Made by a program: the position numbers and the translations under genes
In this document: one piece after another, positions 39,153 to 48,001 of the stretch
Numbering within the stretch: position 1 is the first letter of the stretch
Layout of the letters: each line of letters begins with the position of its first letter
Assembly (NCBI RefSeq): GCF_000964225.1
Contig: NZ_BAMZ01000009.1
Location: 1-64,000 of the forward strand
Direction: 5' to 3'
Length of the DNA stretch: 64,000 nucleotides
Source of the DNA: Acetobacter syzygii
GTDB lineage: Bacteria; Pseudomonadota; Alphaproteobacteria; Acetobacterales; Acetobacteraceae
Notes under the pieces: model-generated
The model's input: the letters and a program-made list of their open reading frames with translations, nothing else
Told to the model about the DNA's origin: nothing
Database searches by the model: none

Positions 39153-40923
39153 TCTTCCATTCCGTTATTATGTGCGTGCCATTGTGCAACACCAGTTGCA
39201 CCTGCCCGGTGTTGTGCTGGCCATTTTATTGCTGTGCCAGCCAGCCACCCTTCATGCCCAGAACACGGGAGGAGCGGGGGGACCCACGCCTCCTCCGGCC
39301 ACACCGCAACCCGCAGCCCCCAGTACCCCGGCAGCAGTGGAGGCAGTACACCCCGCCACGCCCCCAACACCTGCCACAGCAGAGGCCCCAGCACCTCCGG
39401 CAGTTGTGCCACAGCAGGAAACGCCACCATCTCCCCCGCTTCCAACGGTGGATATGCCACTGGTTCATTCGGTCATTGCAACCGCACTGGAATTTTTGGG
39501 ACCACGCACGCTGGAGGCACACAGCAGCCGGGACTTTACCCTCTGGGGGTTAGGATGCCTGACGGCTCTGGACCCCACGCTTACGTTCGATTCCCGTGGC
39601 ACCAATATTCAACTGCTGGCCGGGCCTATGCCCCTGCTCTCTCGCGTGGCCCCACCTGCGGACAATGTTGATGACTGGGCCAAACTGGCCACCGATTTTC
39701 TAGAAGCCGCCCGCGCCCACTCCACCGCCGTACGTTCGGCAGAGCGGGATGATCTGTTGCAGGCTTTTTTTGATGAACTGTTCAATCATCTTGACCCATA
39801 TTCACGCTATATCGGCCCGTCTTCTGCCAGCACCGACCGCGAAGCAAGAACAGGGGGCGAGGCCGATGCAGGCATTACGCTGGCCCAGAGCGGACGGCAT
39901 ATTGTGGTTTCCGCCATTAACGCCAACGGACCAGCGTGGACCTCAGAAATTGATACGGGCGACCGCATCATTGCCGTGAACAACCAGTTAACAGCGGGGC
40001 AGTCCGTTCCAGCCGTTACGGAATGGCTGCGTGGGCCGGAGGATAGTCCTCTTGTGCTGCGCCTGCTCTCCCCCGGGCGGCGGCGTGCGCACACAGTTAC
40101 ACTCCGACGCGCCAAAGTGCCGCCAGAAACCGTGTTTGCTTTTGCCAGTGGCCCCATTGTGGTGCTGCGCGTAACCGCTTTTTCCTCCGATACTGCCGAG
40201 GAAATGAGCCAGTATCTGGATCAGGCCACGCAGGACAGAAACCTGCGGGGGCTGATTATAGACCTGCGTGGCAACCGTGGCGGCGTGCTGCAACAGGCGG
40301 TAACTGCCGCTGCCCTGCTGCTGGACCATGGTGTCGCAGCCGTAACCAGTGGGCGGGACCCTCAGTCCAACCATATATGGGCAGTACAGGGGGGAGACAT
40401 GACCAACCATCTGCCCATTACTGTTCTGGTGGATGGCCGTACTGCCAGCGCGGCCGAAATTCTGGCCGCAGCTCTGGCAGACCACCGGCGCGCCGTTGTG
40501 ATTGGCAGCGCAACACTGGGCAAGGGGCTGGTCCAGACTGTGGCCCAACTCCCTGATGAGGGAGAGCTTTTTGTTACATGGAGCCGCGTTATTGCCCCGC
40601 TCCACTGGCCCCTGCAGGGACTGGGCGTTATGCCCCAGATCTGCACCAGTCTGGGCGAGGCGGATACAAACCGTGCCCTGCACACGCTGGCCAGCGGCAA
40701 GCTCGCCAATCAGGCGGCCATAACCGCCTCCCGCGCGGCGCGTTACCCGCTGAGTGTTTCCAACATTCTGGCTATTCGCAAGGCGTGTCCGGCTGCGCTT
40801 GGCAATGACCGGGACATTAGCGTAGCCCGGGACCTGATCAATCATCCCGCATGGTACAAAACTGCCATAGCAGCCATTCCTGATGATACTGCTCCATCCC
40901 CACAGGTTGTTGCCGCCCCATGA
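39142..40923 (+). CDS. S41 family carboxyl-terminal processing protease
   Basis: A 593-residue exported protease. A signal peptide (cleaved after about LHA) is followed by a long Pro/Ala-rich linker (about residues 33-95), a tail-specific protease N-terminal region, a PDZ domain (about 240-320) and the S41 catalytic domain. The Ser-Lys dyad is S436 in GRTASAAE and K461 in LGKG; the 25-residue spacing matches CtpA. ATG at 39142 lies inside the end of rnr and gives the signal peptide directly. It overlaps the next gene by four bases. Substrates are not predictable, though such proteases act in the periplasm on lipoproteins or wall enzymes. Confidence 0.9.
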   Translation: MRADLPFRYYVRAIVQHQLHLPGVVLAILLLCQPATLHAQNTGGAGGPTPPPATPQPAAPSTPAAVEAVHPATPPTPATAEAPAPPAVVPQQETPPSPPLPTVDMPLVHSVIATALEFLGPRTLEAHSSRDFTLWGLGCLTALDPTLTFDSRGTNIQLLAGPMPLLSRVAPPADNVDDWAKLATDFLEAARAHSTAVRSAERDDLLQAFFDELFNHLDPYSRYIGPSSASTDREARTGGEADAGITLAQSGRHIVVSAINANGPAWTSEIDTGDRIIAVNNQLTAGQSVPAVTEWLRGPEDSPLVLRLLSPGRRRAHTVTLRRAKVPPETVFAFASGPIVVLRVTAFSSDTAEEMSQYLDQATQDRNLRGLIIDLRGNRGGVLQQAVTAAALLLDHGVAAVTSGRDPQSNHIWAVQGGDMTNHLPITVLVDGRTASAAEILAAALADHRRAVVIGSATLGKGLVQTVAQLPDEGELFVTWSRVIAPLHWPLQGLGVMPQICTSLGEADTNRALHTLASGKLANQAAITASRAARYPLSVSNILAIRKACPAALGNDRDISVARDLINHPAWYKTAIAAIPDDTAPSPQVVAAP

Positions 40924-41273
40924 ATCCTGACATGACCTCCCCCCCACGCCTGCGGACAGATCTGGTAGCGCGCGCCATTTTGCGCCAGTCCGGGCTGGAT
41001 GGACGTTCAGCCATGCTGCTCCGCAAAGGTGACCCCGATGCAGGCGGTATTCTGGTCGTACTGGCTGGCCGTCATGGGGAGGGAACCGTACTCTCCCAGA
41101 CCCGCACAGCTCAGGGCGAAGCAGCGTGGATGCGTGGAACTGGCCCCGAACCTGTCCCGGCAGAACAGATTCAGGCCTATATTGACCGGCAGCTCAAATA
41201 CGATCCTGATTTATGGGTACTGGAAATTGAAACCCAGGACTTCAGCCCTCCGTTTGAAGCAATACTGATCTGA
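40920..41273 (+). CDS. DUF1491 family protein
   Basis: A 117-residue soluble protein matching the alphaproteobacterial DUF1491 family, of unknown function. Conserved-looking blocks are RLRTDLVARAILRQ near the start and DRQLKYDPDLWVLEIE near the end. Its start overlaps the protease stop by four bases, so it is translated from the same message. A second ATG (MTSPP) four codons downstream may be the true start. Confidence 0.82.
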   Translation: MNPDMTSPPRLRTDLVARAILRQSGLDGRSAMLLRKGDPDAGGILVVLAGRHGEGTVLSQTRTAQGEAAWMRGTGPEPVPAEQIQAYIDRQLKYDPDLWVLEIETQDFSPPFEAILI

Positions 41274-41474
41274 CAAGAAAGGTAGGTATTGTGGCTTAAC
41301 CCACACGCCTGCGGTATTTATGACGCATAAAACCACAAGTTTGGGAAAACTCTGGCTTCTAACTGTTGCGTCATACACAACTTTACAGCAAAGAAGGCAG
41401 GCATGTGTGCCCTCGTACCATCAAACGCCATACGTGATGTATCGCACAACCTTTGCCACAGCAGGGAGAAGACC

Positions 41475-42632
41475 ATGAAGCCGCGCCGTATACTGCTTGC
41501 GCAAACGCTGCTTTCTGCGCCGCTTGCGGCTGGGCTCCTGCTGTCTGCCGTCTCCGTACATGCGCAGCCTGTGCAGGGGCTGTATATTGCCGGGGAAGGC
41601 GGTGGAACGCTTAACCAGGATCAGCGGGTCAAAAGCACCGCCAACTTCCCAGATGGTCGCGACCGCTGGAAAGCCGGTGCCGTTGGAATCGGCTCGATCG
41701 GCTGGGGGCTGGGCAATGGTTTTCGTGTGGAAGTCGAAGGCGACTACCGTAATATGGGGTATCAACGCCTTGTGACCAATACCATGTCCACCAAAGGGGA
41801 TGGCCGCCGCCAGACCTATGGTGTGATGGTTAATGCCCTGTTTGATCTGGATATCGGCAAGCCGTGGCTGTTCCCGTATTTTGGTGCAGGCGTTGGCTAT
41901 GGGTGGACGGCAACCCATGCCTCCCTCGTAGGGCATAATGCGGCAGGTGGCAGCACTACACAGCAGATTGGCGGCACCTACGGGAATGCCACCTATCAGG
42001 GCATTTTTGGTCTGTCCTTCCCCGTCCCATGGGTTGTGGGGCTGTCTGCCACGGCAGAATACCGGTTCTGGACCATGTTTGGCCCACAGTCACATGGTGT
42101 GACTTCCATCGGCAATATTGGTGGTACGCAAGTTGCTCAGGGTGTCAGCACCGTAAGTGGCACGCATAAAACCGTAACCGACTTTAATCACTCCATGATG
42201 CTGGGTCTGCGTTACGAATTTAATCCAGCCCCTCCCCCTCCCCCTCCTGCGGCTGCCATTGCAGCTCCCGCCCCGCAGGCGGCCCGCAGCTATCTGGTTT
42301 TCTTTGACTGGGACAAGGCTGACCTGACCGACAGGGCGCGTTCCATTGTTAACGAGGCCGCACAGGCCGCAGCTCATGTTGCTGTCACCCGCATTACCGT
42401 CTCCGGCTATACGGACAACTCCTCTGCCCATCCGGGCGAAAAAGCGGGGGAAGAATACAACATGAAGCTCTCGCTTCGCCGTGCAACAGCGGTTAAGGCC
42501 GAATTGATGCGGGATGGAATTGCAGGTTCCACCATTGATATTCACGGATATGGTGACACACACCCGCTTGTGCAGACTGGCCCAAACACCAAGGAAGCAC
42601 AGAATCGTCGGGTAGAAATTATTTTGCGCTAA
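41475..42632 (+). CDS. OmpA family outer-membrane protein
   Basis: A 385-residue outer-membrane protein. The signal peptide ends at SVHA; a beta-barrel domain (about residues 25-250) follows with GLYIAGEGGG and alternating aromatic strands. A proline hinge (PAPPPPPPAA) leads to the C-terminal OmpA/MotB domain that grips peptidoglycan: SYLVFFDWDKADLT, SGYTDNS and NRRVEIILR. GGGAG precedes ATG 41475; the longer frame upstream lacks a signal peptide. It probably ties the outer membrane to the wall. A strong terminator follows. Confidence 0.93.
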   Translation: MKPRRILLAQTLLSAPLAAGLLLSAVSVHAQPVQGLYIAGEGGGTLNQDQRVKSTANFPDGRDRWKAGAVGIGSIGWGLGNGFRVEVEGDYRNMGYQRLVTNTMSTKGDGRRQTYGVMVNALFDLDIGKPWLFPYFGAGVGYGWTATHASLVGHNAAGGSTTQQIGGTYGNATYQGIFGLSFPVPWVVGLSATAEYRFWTMFGPQSHGVTSIGNIGGTQVAQGVSTVSGTHKTVTDFNHSMMLGLRYEFNPAPPPPPPAAAIAAPAPQAARSYLVFFDWDKADLTDRARSIVNEAAQAAAHVAVTRITVSGYTDNSSAHPGEKAGEEYNMKLSLRRATAVKAELMRDGIAGSTIDIHGYGDTHPLVQTGPNTKEAQNRRVEIILR

Positions 42633-42655
42633 GAGACAGCACGACGATCTGCCCC

Positions 42656-42688
42656 AAAAAAGCCCGCCATATACGGCGGGCTTTTTTT
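42656..42688. terminator. Terminator shared by the OmpA gene and cysK
   Basis: GCCCGCC (42662-42668) pairs with GGCGGGC (42675-42681), extended by A and T runs on either side. It lies between two convergent genes and can stop both. Confidence 0.92.
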
Positions 42689-42710
42689 ATAAGCAGTCCT
42701 GTTACGCTTT

Positions 42711-43697
42711 TTACAAACCAGAAAACAGGGACGTAGAAAGGTAACGCTCGGCAAAAGAAGGCGCTATGGCCACAATGGTTTTACCTGCGTTCTCTTTTTT
42801 CTGAGCCAGTTGCAATGCTGCGTGCAGCGCCGCACCAGAAGAAATTCCAACAGGAATGCCATCTATACGAGCGCAACGTCTGGCAGCAGCAATAGCCTCC
42901 CGTTCGGAAACAGTGAGTACACCGTCCAGAGCTTTAAGATGCAGCGTTGCAGGGCAAAAACCTGGTCCAATGCCCTGAATACCGTGGGGGCCTGGCTCAT
43001 CTCCATTTAAAATAGCGCTTTCCGCAGGTTCCACGCCAAAAACCTGAATACCCTTGCGCCGGGGCTTGAGCGATTCTGCAATGCCTGTTGCCGTACCGCC
43101 AGTCCCTACACCGGCAACCACAATATCGACTTTACCTTCTGTGTCGGTCCAGATTTCTTCTGCCGTGGTAGCCGCATGAACAGCCGGATTTGCCGGATTA
43201 TCAAACTGGTCGGGCATCCAAGCATCCGGTGTTTCGGCCAGTATCTCGTTCGCACGGGCAATAGCACCTGCCATACCAAGGCGTGCGGGCGTAAGCTCCA
43301 CCTGCGCATCCATCAGCCGCAACATGCGGCGTCGTTCAATGGAGGCTCCCTCGGGCATGGTCACGATCAGCCTGTAACCCCGAGCGGCAGCAACAAATGC
43401 CAGAGAAATACCTGTATTGCCCGATGTTGGCTCCACCAGCAAAGTGCGCCCGGGTACAATTTTACCCTTCTGTTCGGCATCCAGCACCATGGCCGTGCCG
43501 ATTCTGTCTTTGACTGAACCCAGCGGGTTAAAAAATTCCAGCTTAAGCAGCACGCGGCTTTTCAGCTTATCTTCGTGCATAATGCGCGGCAGTGCGACCA
43601 GAGGTGTTCCACCCACCACATTCAAAACCGAGTCGTAAACTCTCCCACGAGGCGCTGCAAAGCCGTATCCCTCGTTATCGTGCGTTGTTGATGGCAT
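42711..43697 (-). CDS. cysK: Cysteine synthase (O-acetylserine sulfhydrylase)
   Basis: A 328-residue PLP enzyme that makes cysteine from O-acetylserine and sulfide. The PLP lysine is K63 in LGSVKDRIG, the substrate loop is PTSGNTGIS and the phosphate-binding loop is GVGTGGTATG. ATG at 43697 has AGGGA upstream; a longer frame to 43787 is not conserved. It is divergent from an Rrf2-type regulator gene, with a palindrome just before its start. Confidence 0.95.
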   Translation of the reverse strand: MPSTTHDNEGYGFAAPRGRVYDSVLNVVGGTPLVALPRIMHEDKLKSRVLLKLEFFNPLGSVKDRIGTAMVLDAEQKGKIVPGRTLLVEPTSGNTGISLAFVAAARGYRLIVTMPEGASIERRRMLRLMDAQVELTPARLGMAGAIARANEILAETPDAWMPDQFDNPANPAVHAATTAEEIWTDTEGKVDIVVAGVGTGGTATGIAESLKPRRKGIQVFGVEPAESAILNGDEPGPHGIQGIGPGFCPATLHLKALDGVLTVSEREAIAAARRCARIDGIPVGISSGAALHAALQLAQKKENAGKTIVAIAPSFAERYLSTSLFSGL

Positions 43698-43709
43698 TTG
43701 GTCCCTACC

Positions 43710-43741
43710 TGAACTGTTTATATGTTCAACTGTCTTATAAT
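43710..43741. promoter_or_regulatory. Candidate operator and promoter between cysK and the Rrf2 gene
   Basis: TGAAC-N9-GTTCA (43710-43714 with 43724-43728) is an AT-centred inverted repeat of the size used by Rrf2-family dimers. A TATAAT box at 43736-43741 on the + strand could drive the regulator. The binding protein is inferred from position. Confidence 0.4.
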
Positions 43742-43851
43742 ACGAATTTCCAACGTAGATAAACAGCCATTCCCCTGCTATAAGCACTCAACACAGCAAG
43801 GCTGACACAACATTAAGTCAGCCCCCAAGCCAAGCAGGAAGGACCACGCGC

Positions 43852-44301
43852 ATGATTCTCCGTCGTGACAGAGCAATGACCGCTGTTCTCATCATGCTGG
43901 ACGTTGCTTTCCACGCGGGACGCTCCAATGCCGTGAGCGCGGCAGATATTGCCGAGCGCTCCGGTCTGGCCCGCCGAGGGATAGAACCGCTCCTTCAGGC
44001 ACTATCGCGCTCAGGGCTACTGGAAAGTATTCGTGGCCCCCGTGGTGGGTACCGTCTCGGTCGCCCCCGGCGCGATGTTTCCCTGGTCAATATTATTGAA
44101 GCCGTCCTGAATGATGACCCAGAGGGCAGCGATGGCCCACAGGGGCCACTCTTCCACAAGGTTATTGAACCATGCTGGAGTGAGTTTGATTCAAAACTGA
44201 CCCAGCAGATGGGCAAAACCACTCTGGACGAACTGGTCCGTCAGGCAGAAGAGGCCGGGCTTAAACGCCCCCAGAGTGAGCCGATCACTTTTTCGATCTA
44301 A
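43852..44301 (+). CDS. Rrf2 family transcriptional regulator
   Basis: A 149-residue DNA-binding protein. The winged helix-turn-helix spans about residues 25-75, with VSAADIAERSGLARRGIEPLLQAL and the wing GPRGGYRLGRP. IscR and NsrR carry three cysteines for an Fe-S cluster; here only one cysteine is present, so it resembles CymR-type members that respond to O-acetylserine through cysteine synthase. The divergent cysK supports a cysteine-metabolism role. AAGGA precedes ATG 43852. Regulator of cysK is inference. Confidence 0.85.
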   Translation: MILRRDRAMTAVLIMLDVAFHAGRSNAVSAADIAERSGLARRGIEPLLQALSRSGLLESIRGPRGGYRLGRPRRDVSLVNIIEAVLNDDPEGSDGPQGPLFHKVIEPCWSEFDSKLTQQMGKTTLDELVRQAEEAGLKRPQSEPITFSI

Positions 44302-44320
44302 AGGTAGAATTTTTACCCCA

Positions 44321-44361
44321 AAAAAAAAGCGGTGCTCGCATTCAGCGGCACCGCTTTTTTT
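44321..44361. terminator. Terminator after the Rrf2 gene
   Basis: AAGCGGTGC (44327-44335) pairs with GCACCGCTT (44348-44356), with a long A run before and T run after. It separates two convergent genes and works on both strands. Confidence 0.88.
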
Positions 44362-44380
44362 ATATGCCTGTAAAGGCTGC

Positions 44381-44938
44381 TTAGTTTTTGCTGTTCTTGG
44401 CCGCGCGTGTTGCCCGCTTGGTAACAGCTTTTTTGGCTGGAGCAGCAGGTGTGGGGGCCGTAACCGCAGGGTGCGGAATAAACACACCCGTTGCATCAAC
44501 CTGCGCTGTAACCGTCAGACGGGTACGCTGCTGGCCGGGGCCGGGAATAAGGATGACCGTAAACTTGTCCTGCCCTGCATAGCCCTGTGTGGGCGTGTAG
44601 GTTACATGCGTGTCGTTATCCAACGAGTACAGGAACGCCTTGCCGTGCTCCGGCGCCGGAGCGGCCCCAAAGGACAGATAAGGTTTACCATTGGGTTGAG
44701 AGACGAGCACTTCGCACAGCCCATCATCCGAACGGACCGTCATGGTCGTGGAAAGCTGGCCGTCAGCCTCTTTCTTGATAGGGGTTGTGCTGCACACGGC
44801 AGACTTTTTGAGATACCCAAACGGATTGGGAGATCCGACATGGACAGGGCCCACGGTTGTCGCGCAGCCGGCAAGCATTCCGGCCGTTAGCGTCAGCCCG
44901 GCAATTCCTCGTAAGCGCACTCCACAGCTCCGCTTCAT
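44381..44938 (-). CDS. Lipoprotein with Ig-like repeat and basic tail
   Basis: A 185-residue lipoprotein: the signal peptide ends in a lipobox LAGC near residue 25. The middle holds HVTYTPTQGYAGQDKFTV, the sequence pattern of bacterial Ig/cadherin-like repeats. The C-terminus is rich in Ala, Pro, Lys and Arg and could bind peptidoglycan or be exposed. Two further cysteines (AVC and GLC) could form a disulfide. AGGA lies before ATG 44938. I do not recognise a named family; it looks like an envelope protein of acetic acid bacteria. Confidence 0.75.
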   Translation of the reverse strand: MKRSCGVRLRGIAGLTLTAGMLAGCATTVGPVHVGSPNPFGYLKKSAVCSTTPIKKEADGQLSTTMTVRSDDGLCEVLVSQPNGKPYLSFGAAPAPEHGKAFLYSLDNDTHVTYTPTQGYAGQDKFTVILIPGPGQQRTRLTVTAQVDATGVFIPHPAVTAPTPAAPAKKAVTKRATRAAKNSKN

Positions 44939-45309
44939 TCCTGTTAATACAACCATAAACCCAGCGCGTTCCATATTTGGTTAAAGGGTTGGACCTGCCC
45001 ACTGGCAACACCAGCGCAACACGCCTTACGCAGCATGAGTCGTCATTGCCTTTAAAACATCCTGCATCAGGAAGAAAGAGGCACTGACCGCACCTTTTGG
45101 CACGCCTGCCTTTCCATGTGCTTTACAGCAGGTAAAAACATTGTTTTGCCACAGCGCCATGTCAACGCAGTGCGGGGATAAACTGCCATGTATGCATTAT
45201 GTGGCCATGTGCCCCCCTGCGGGGAAATGACGGTATGACAAATTAGGCCGTTCCTTTCCTGCCTGAATAGGCTATTGCGTTGTGCTGCATCTGTCGGAGG
45301 TCCTACCGT
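44939..45309. other. 371-bp divergent gap without a recognised gene
   Basis: This gap separates two divergent exported-protein genes and should contain both promoters. No tRNA, hairpin terminator, repeat array or convincing small reading frame is visible. The only clear signal is the GGAGG ribosome site before 45310. Confidence 0.6.
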
Positions 45310-45828
45310 ATGTTCCTTTCCCGTTTTATTGCCGCGGGTGTTCTTGCCGCGGGCGTTCTGCATAGTTCCGTTACCTTTGCCGCCAGTCCGTGCGGCCACT
45401 CCCCCGCGCATGAGGCATTCAACGTGCAGGGGCTTAAAAGCGAACTGATGGTTACGGCTCTCTCCTGTAGCGCACAGGATCGCTACAATGCGTTTGTTGC
45501 CAAGTTCCGCACTGTTCTGCTGAACGAGGAAGACAAGCTTAACGGCTACTTCCGGTCCACTTACGGCCGCAGCGCACAGCGCGAACATGATGATTACATT
45601 ACACAGCTTGCCAATGTGCAGTCCGAACGGGGCTTGCAGTCCGGCACCATCTTCTGCCAGCAGCGCATGGCCATGTTTGATGAAGTCAATGCTCTGGATA
45701 ACGGGGAAGACCTCTCCAATTATTCCGATGCCAAAGACGTGACCCAACCGGCATCGTTCGAAACCTGCGCAGCACCAACCACCACGCGTGCTCCTGTACG
45801 CCGCCGGGCCTCCCACAAGGCCGCATAA
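45310..45828 (+). CDS. Secreted protein of unknown function with conserved-looking cysteines
   Basis: A 172-residue protein. A signal peptide ends near TFAA; the mature part has four cysteines (SPCGH, SCSAQ, IFCQQ, ETCAA), an even number that suits two disulfides in the periplasm. The middle is helical with charged residues, and the C-terminus is a basic stretch (RAPVRRRASHKAA). GGAGG precedes ATG 45310; a longer frame from 45280 would spoil the signal peptide. I do not recognise the family. It is followed by parE after 93 bases. Confidence 0.7.
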   Translation: MFLSRFIAAGVLAAGVLHSSVTFAASPCGHSPAHEAFNVQGLKSELMVTALSCSAQDRYNAFVAKFRTVLLNEEDKLNGYFRSTYGRSAQREHDDYITQLANVQSERGLQSGTIFCQQRMAMFDEVNALDNGEDLSNYSDAKDVTQPASFETCAAPTTTRAPVRRRASHKAA

Positions 45829-45921
45829 TGCTGTGCAACCATGGGCGGCAACCGGGCTTTTAATGCTCTGGCCGCCTCTGGTGCTTGACGAATCAACGCC
45901 AAAGCGGGACAGACTTCCCGC

Positions 45922-47946
45922 ATGAGCGATCTGTTTTCCGCCCCCACACCGTCCCGCAAATCCGCCAGTACGCCCGCCCGCCCCAAAGGGCCGGAAAACG
46001 AGGCGTATGATGCCAGTGCCATTGAGGTGCTGGAAGGGCTGGAACCTGTCCGGCGCAGGCCCGGCATGTATATTGGCGGAACGGATGAAAGTGCGCTGCA
46101 CCATCTGGCAGCCGAAATTCTTGATAACTCAATGGACGAGGCCGTAGCAGGCCACGCCAATACCATTGACGTGCATCTGGCTCCGGGCAACAGGCTGTCG
46201 GTCAGGGATAATGGGCGGGGTATTCCTGTTGACCCGCACCCCCGTTTTCCAGACCGTTCCGCGCTGGAAGTCATTCTGACCACCTTGCACGCAGGCGGTA
46301 AATTCTCAGGCAAGGCTTATGCCACGTCTGGTGGGTTGCATGGCGTTGGGTCGTCTGTTGTAAACGCCCTTTCTGCCCATATGGATGTGGAAATCGCCCG
46401 GGACCGCACCTTGTGGCAACAGTCCTACGAACGCGGCAAACCTGTAACCCCCCTCCAGAAAGCCGGGGCAGCCCCCAACCGGCGGGGGACGCAAATTACA
46501 TTCCAACCCGACCCGGAGATTTTTGGCACGCATGTGTTTGTGCCTGCCCGCCTGTACAAGCTCTGCCGTTCCAAGGCTTTTCTGTTCCGTGGTGTAACCA
46601 TCCGTTGGTCGTGTGACCCCTCCTTGATCAAAACCGGGGATGACACGCCAGCCGAGGCTGTTCTGCACTTCCCCGGTGGTCTGGCAGACAGTCTGGCGGA
46701 CGAACTCGGCCCCAATGCCCCCCTGCTGGCTCCGTTCTGGTCGGGCGAGGCACCTCTTCCCCCACAGGCGGATGGGGCCGATAATGGCAAGGTCGAATGG
46801 GCCGTCGCTTTTTTGGAAAACGGTCCTGCCTCCCTTATCTCGTACTGCAACACCATTCCGACTCCATTGGGTGGTACGCACGAAACGGGCTTTCGTAATG
46901 CCCTGCTCAAGGGGCTGCGGGCATGGGGCGATCAGCGCTCCATAAAAAAAGCGGCAAGCATTACCGCAGAAGATATTCTGGGCATGATCGCGGCCTGCCT
47001 GTCTGCCTTTATCCGCGACCCACAGTTTCAGGGCCAGACGAAGGAAAAACTGACCACGGCTGAAGCCAGCAAACTGCTGGAAACCGCTCTACGTGACCGC
47101 TTTGACCACTGGTTGGCCCAGAATCCGCCACAGGCGGATGCTCTTCTCAGCTTTGCTATTGAACGCGCGGAGGAGCGCCTGCGCCGCCGCGAGCTCAAGG
47201 ACACGCCGCGCAAAAGCGCGACTCGCCGCCTGCGGCTGCCGGGCAAGCTGACCGACTGCACCAGAGAACACGCTCCCGATACCGAAATTTTTCTGGTGGA
47301 AGGGGACTCCGCAGGAGGGTCAGCCAAACAGGCCCGAAACCGAGAAACACAGGCCGTTCTGCCTCTTCGCGGAAAAATTTTGAACGTGGCCAGTGCAACC
47401 ACGGAAAAACTACGGGCAAATCAGGAGTTGCGCGACCTGATCGAAGCGTTGGGTTGCGGGTCGGGCGAACGATTCGACCTGACCAAGCTACGCTACGGCC
47501 GCGTTATCATCATGACTGACGCCGATGTGGACGGAGCGCACATTGCCTCCCTGCTCATGACGTTCTTCTACCGTGAACTGCCCGAACTGATTCGCAACGG
47601 GCACCTGTACCTTGCACAGCCACCGCTATACCGGCTCACACAAGGGGCTTACAGCGTGTACGCCATGGATGATGCGGACCGAGAACGCAAAATGGCAACT
47701 CTGGCCAAAAAACGCGGCAAAATTGATGTCTCGCGTTTTAAAGGGCTGGGAGAAATGCCACCAGCGGATCTGAAGGAAACAACAATGGCCCCCCGTAGCC
47801 GCACCCTGCTACGCGTAGTGGCCCCGCCAGAAGACCGCCTAAGCACGCGCGAACGTGTGGAAAGCCTGATGGGCCGCAAGCCCGAACTCCGCTTTGCTTT
47901 TATTCAGGAACATGCCCGCTCGGTTGATGAACTGCTGGATATCTGA
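45922..47946 (+). CDS. parE: DNA topoisomerase IV subunit B
   Basis: A 674-residue ATPase subunit that, with ParC, separates linked daughter chromosomes. The GHKL ATP site shows RRPGMYIGGTDESALHHLAAEILDN, DNGRGIP and GGLHGVGSSVVNALS. The toprim motif is VEGDSAGGSAKQARNR, then MTDADVDGAHI. The QGA-type C-terminal end (RKPELRFAFIQEHA) is as in ParE, and length is short of the GyrB form. An upstream hydrophilic N-terminal stretch of 30 residues is typical of alphaproteobacterial ParE. Confidence 0.94.
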   Translation: MSDLFSAPTPSRKSASTPARPKGPENEAYDASAIEVLEGLEPVRRRPGMYIGGTDESALHHLAAEILDNSMDEAVAGHANTIDVHLAPGNRLSVRDNGRGIPVDPHPRFPDRSALEVILTTLHAGGKFSGKAYATSGGLHGVGSSVVNALSAHMDVEIARDRTLWQQSYERGKPVTPLQKAGAAPNRRGTQITFQPDPEIFGTHVFVPARLYKLCRSKAFLFRGVTIRWSCDPSLIKTGDDTPAEAVLHFPGGLADSLADELGPNAPLLAPFWSGEAPLPPQADGADNGKVEWAVAFLENGPASLISYCNTIPTPLGGTHETGFRNALLKGLRAWGDQRSIKKAASITAEDILGMIAACLSAFIRDPQFQGQTKEKLTTAEASKLLETALRDRFDHWLAQNPPQADALLSFAIERAEERLRRRELKDTPRKSATRRLRLPGKLTDCTREHAPDTEIFLVEGDSAGGSAKQARNRETQAVLPLRGKILNVASATTEKLRANQELRDLIEALGCGSGERFDLTKLRYGRVIIMTDADVDGAHIASLLMTFFYRELPELIRNGHLYLAQPPLYRLTQGAYSVYAMDDADRERKMATLAKKRGKIDVSRFKGLGEMPPADLKETTMAPRSRTLLRVVAPPEDRLSTRERVESLMGRKPELRFAFIQEHARSVDELLDI

Positions 47947-48001
47947 CCCCCTGCTCCCCCGGCGTGGGTTACCCCACGGCCTGCCGTAAAGTGACCAATC
48001 C

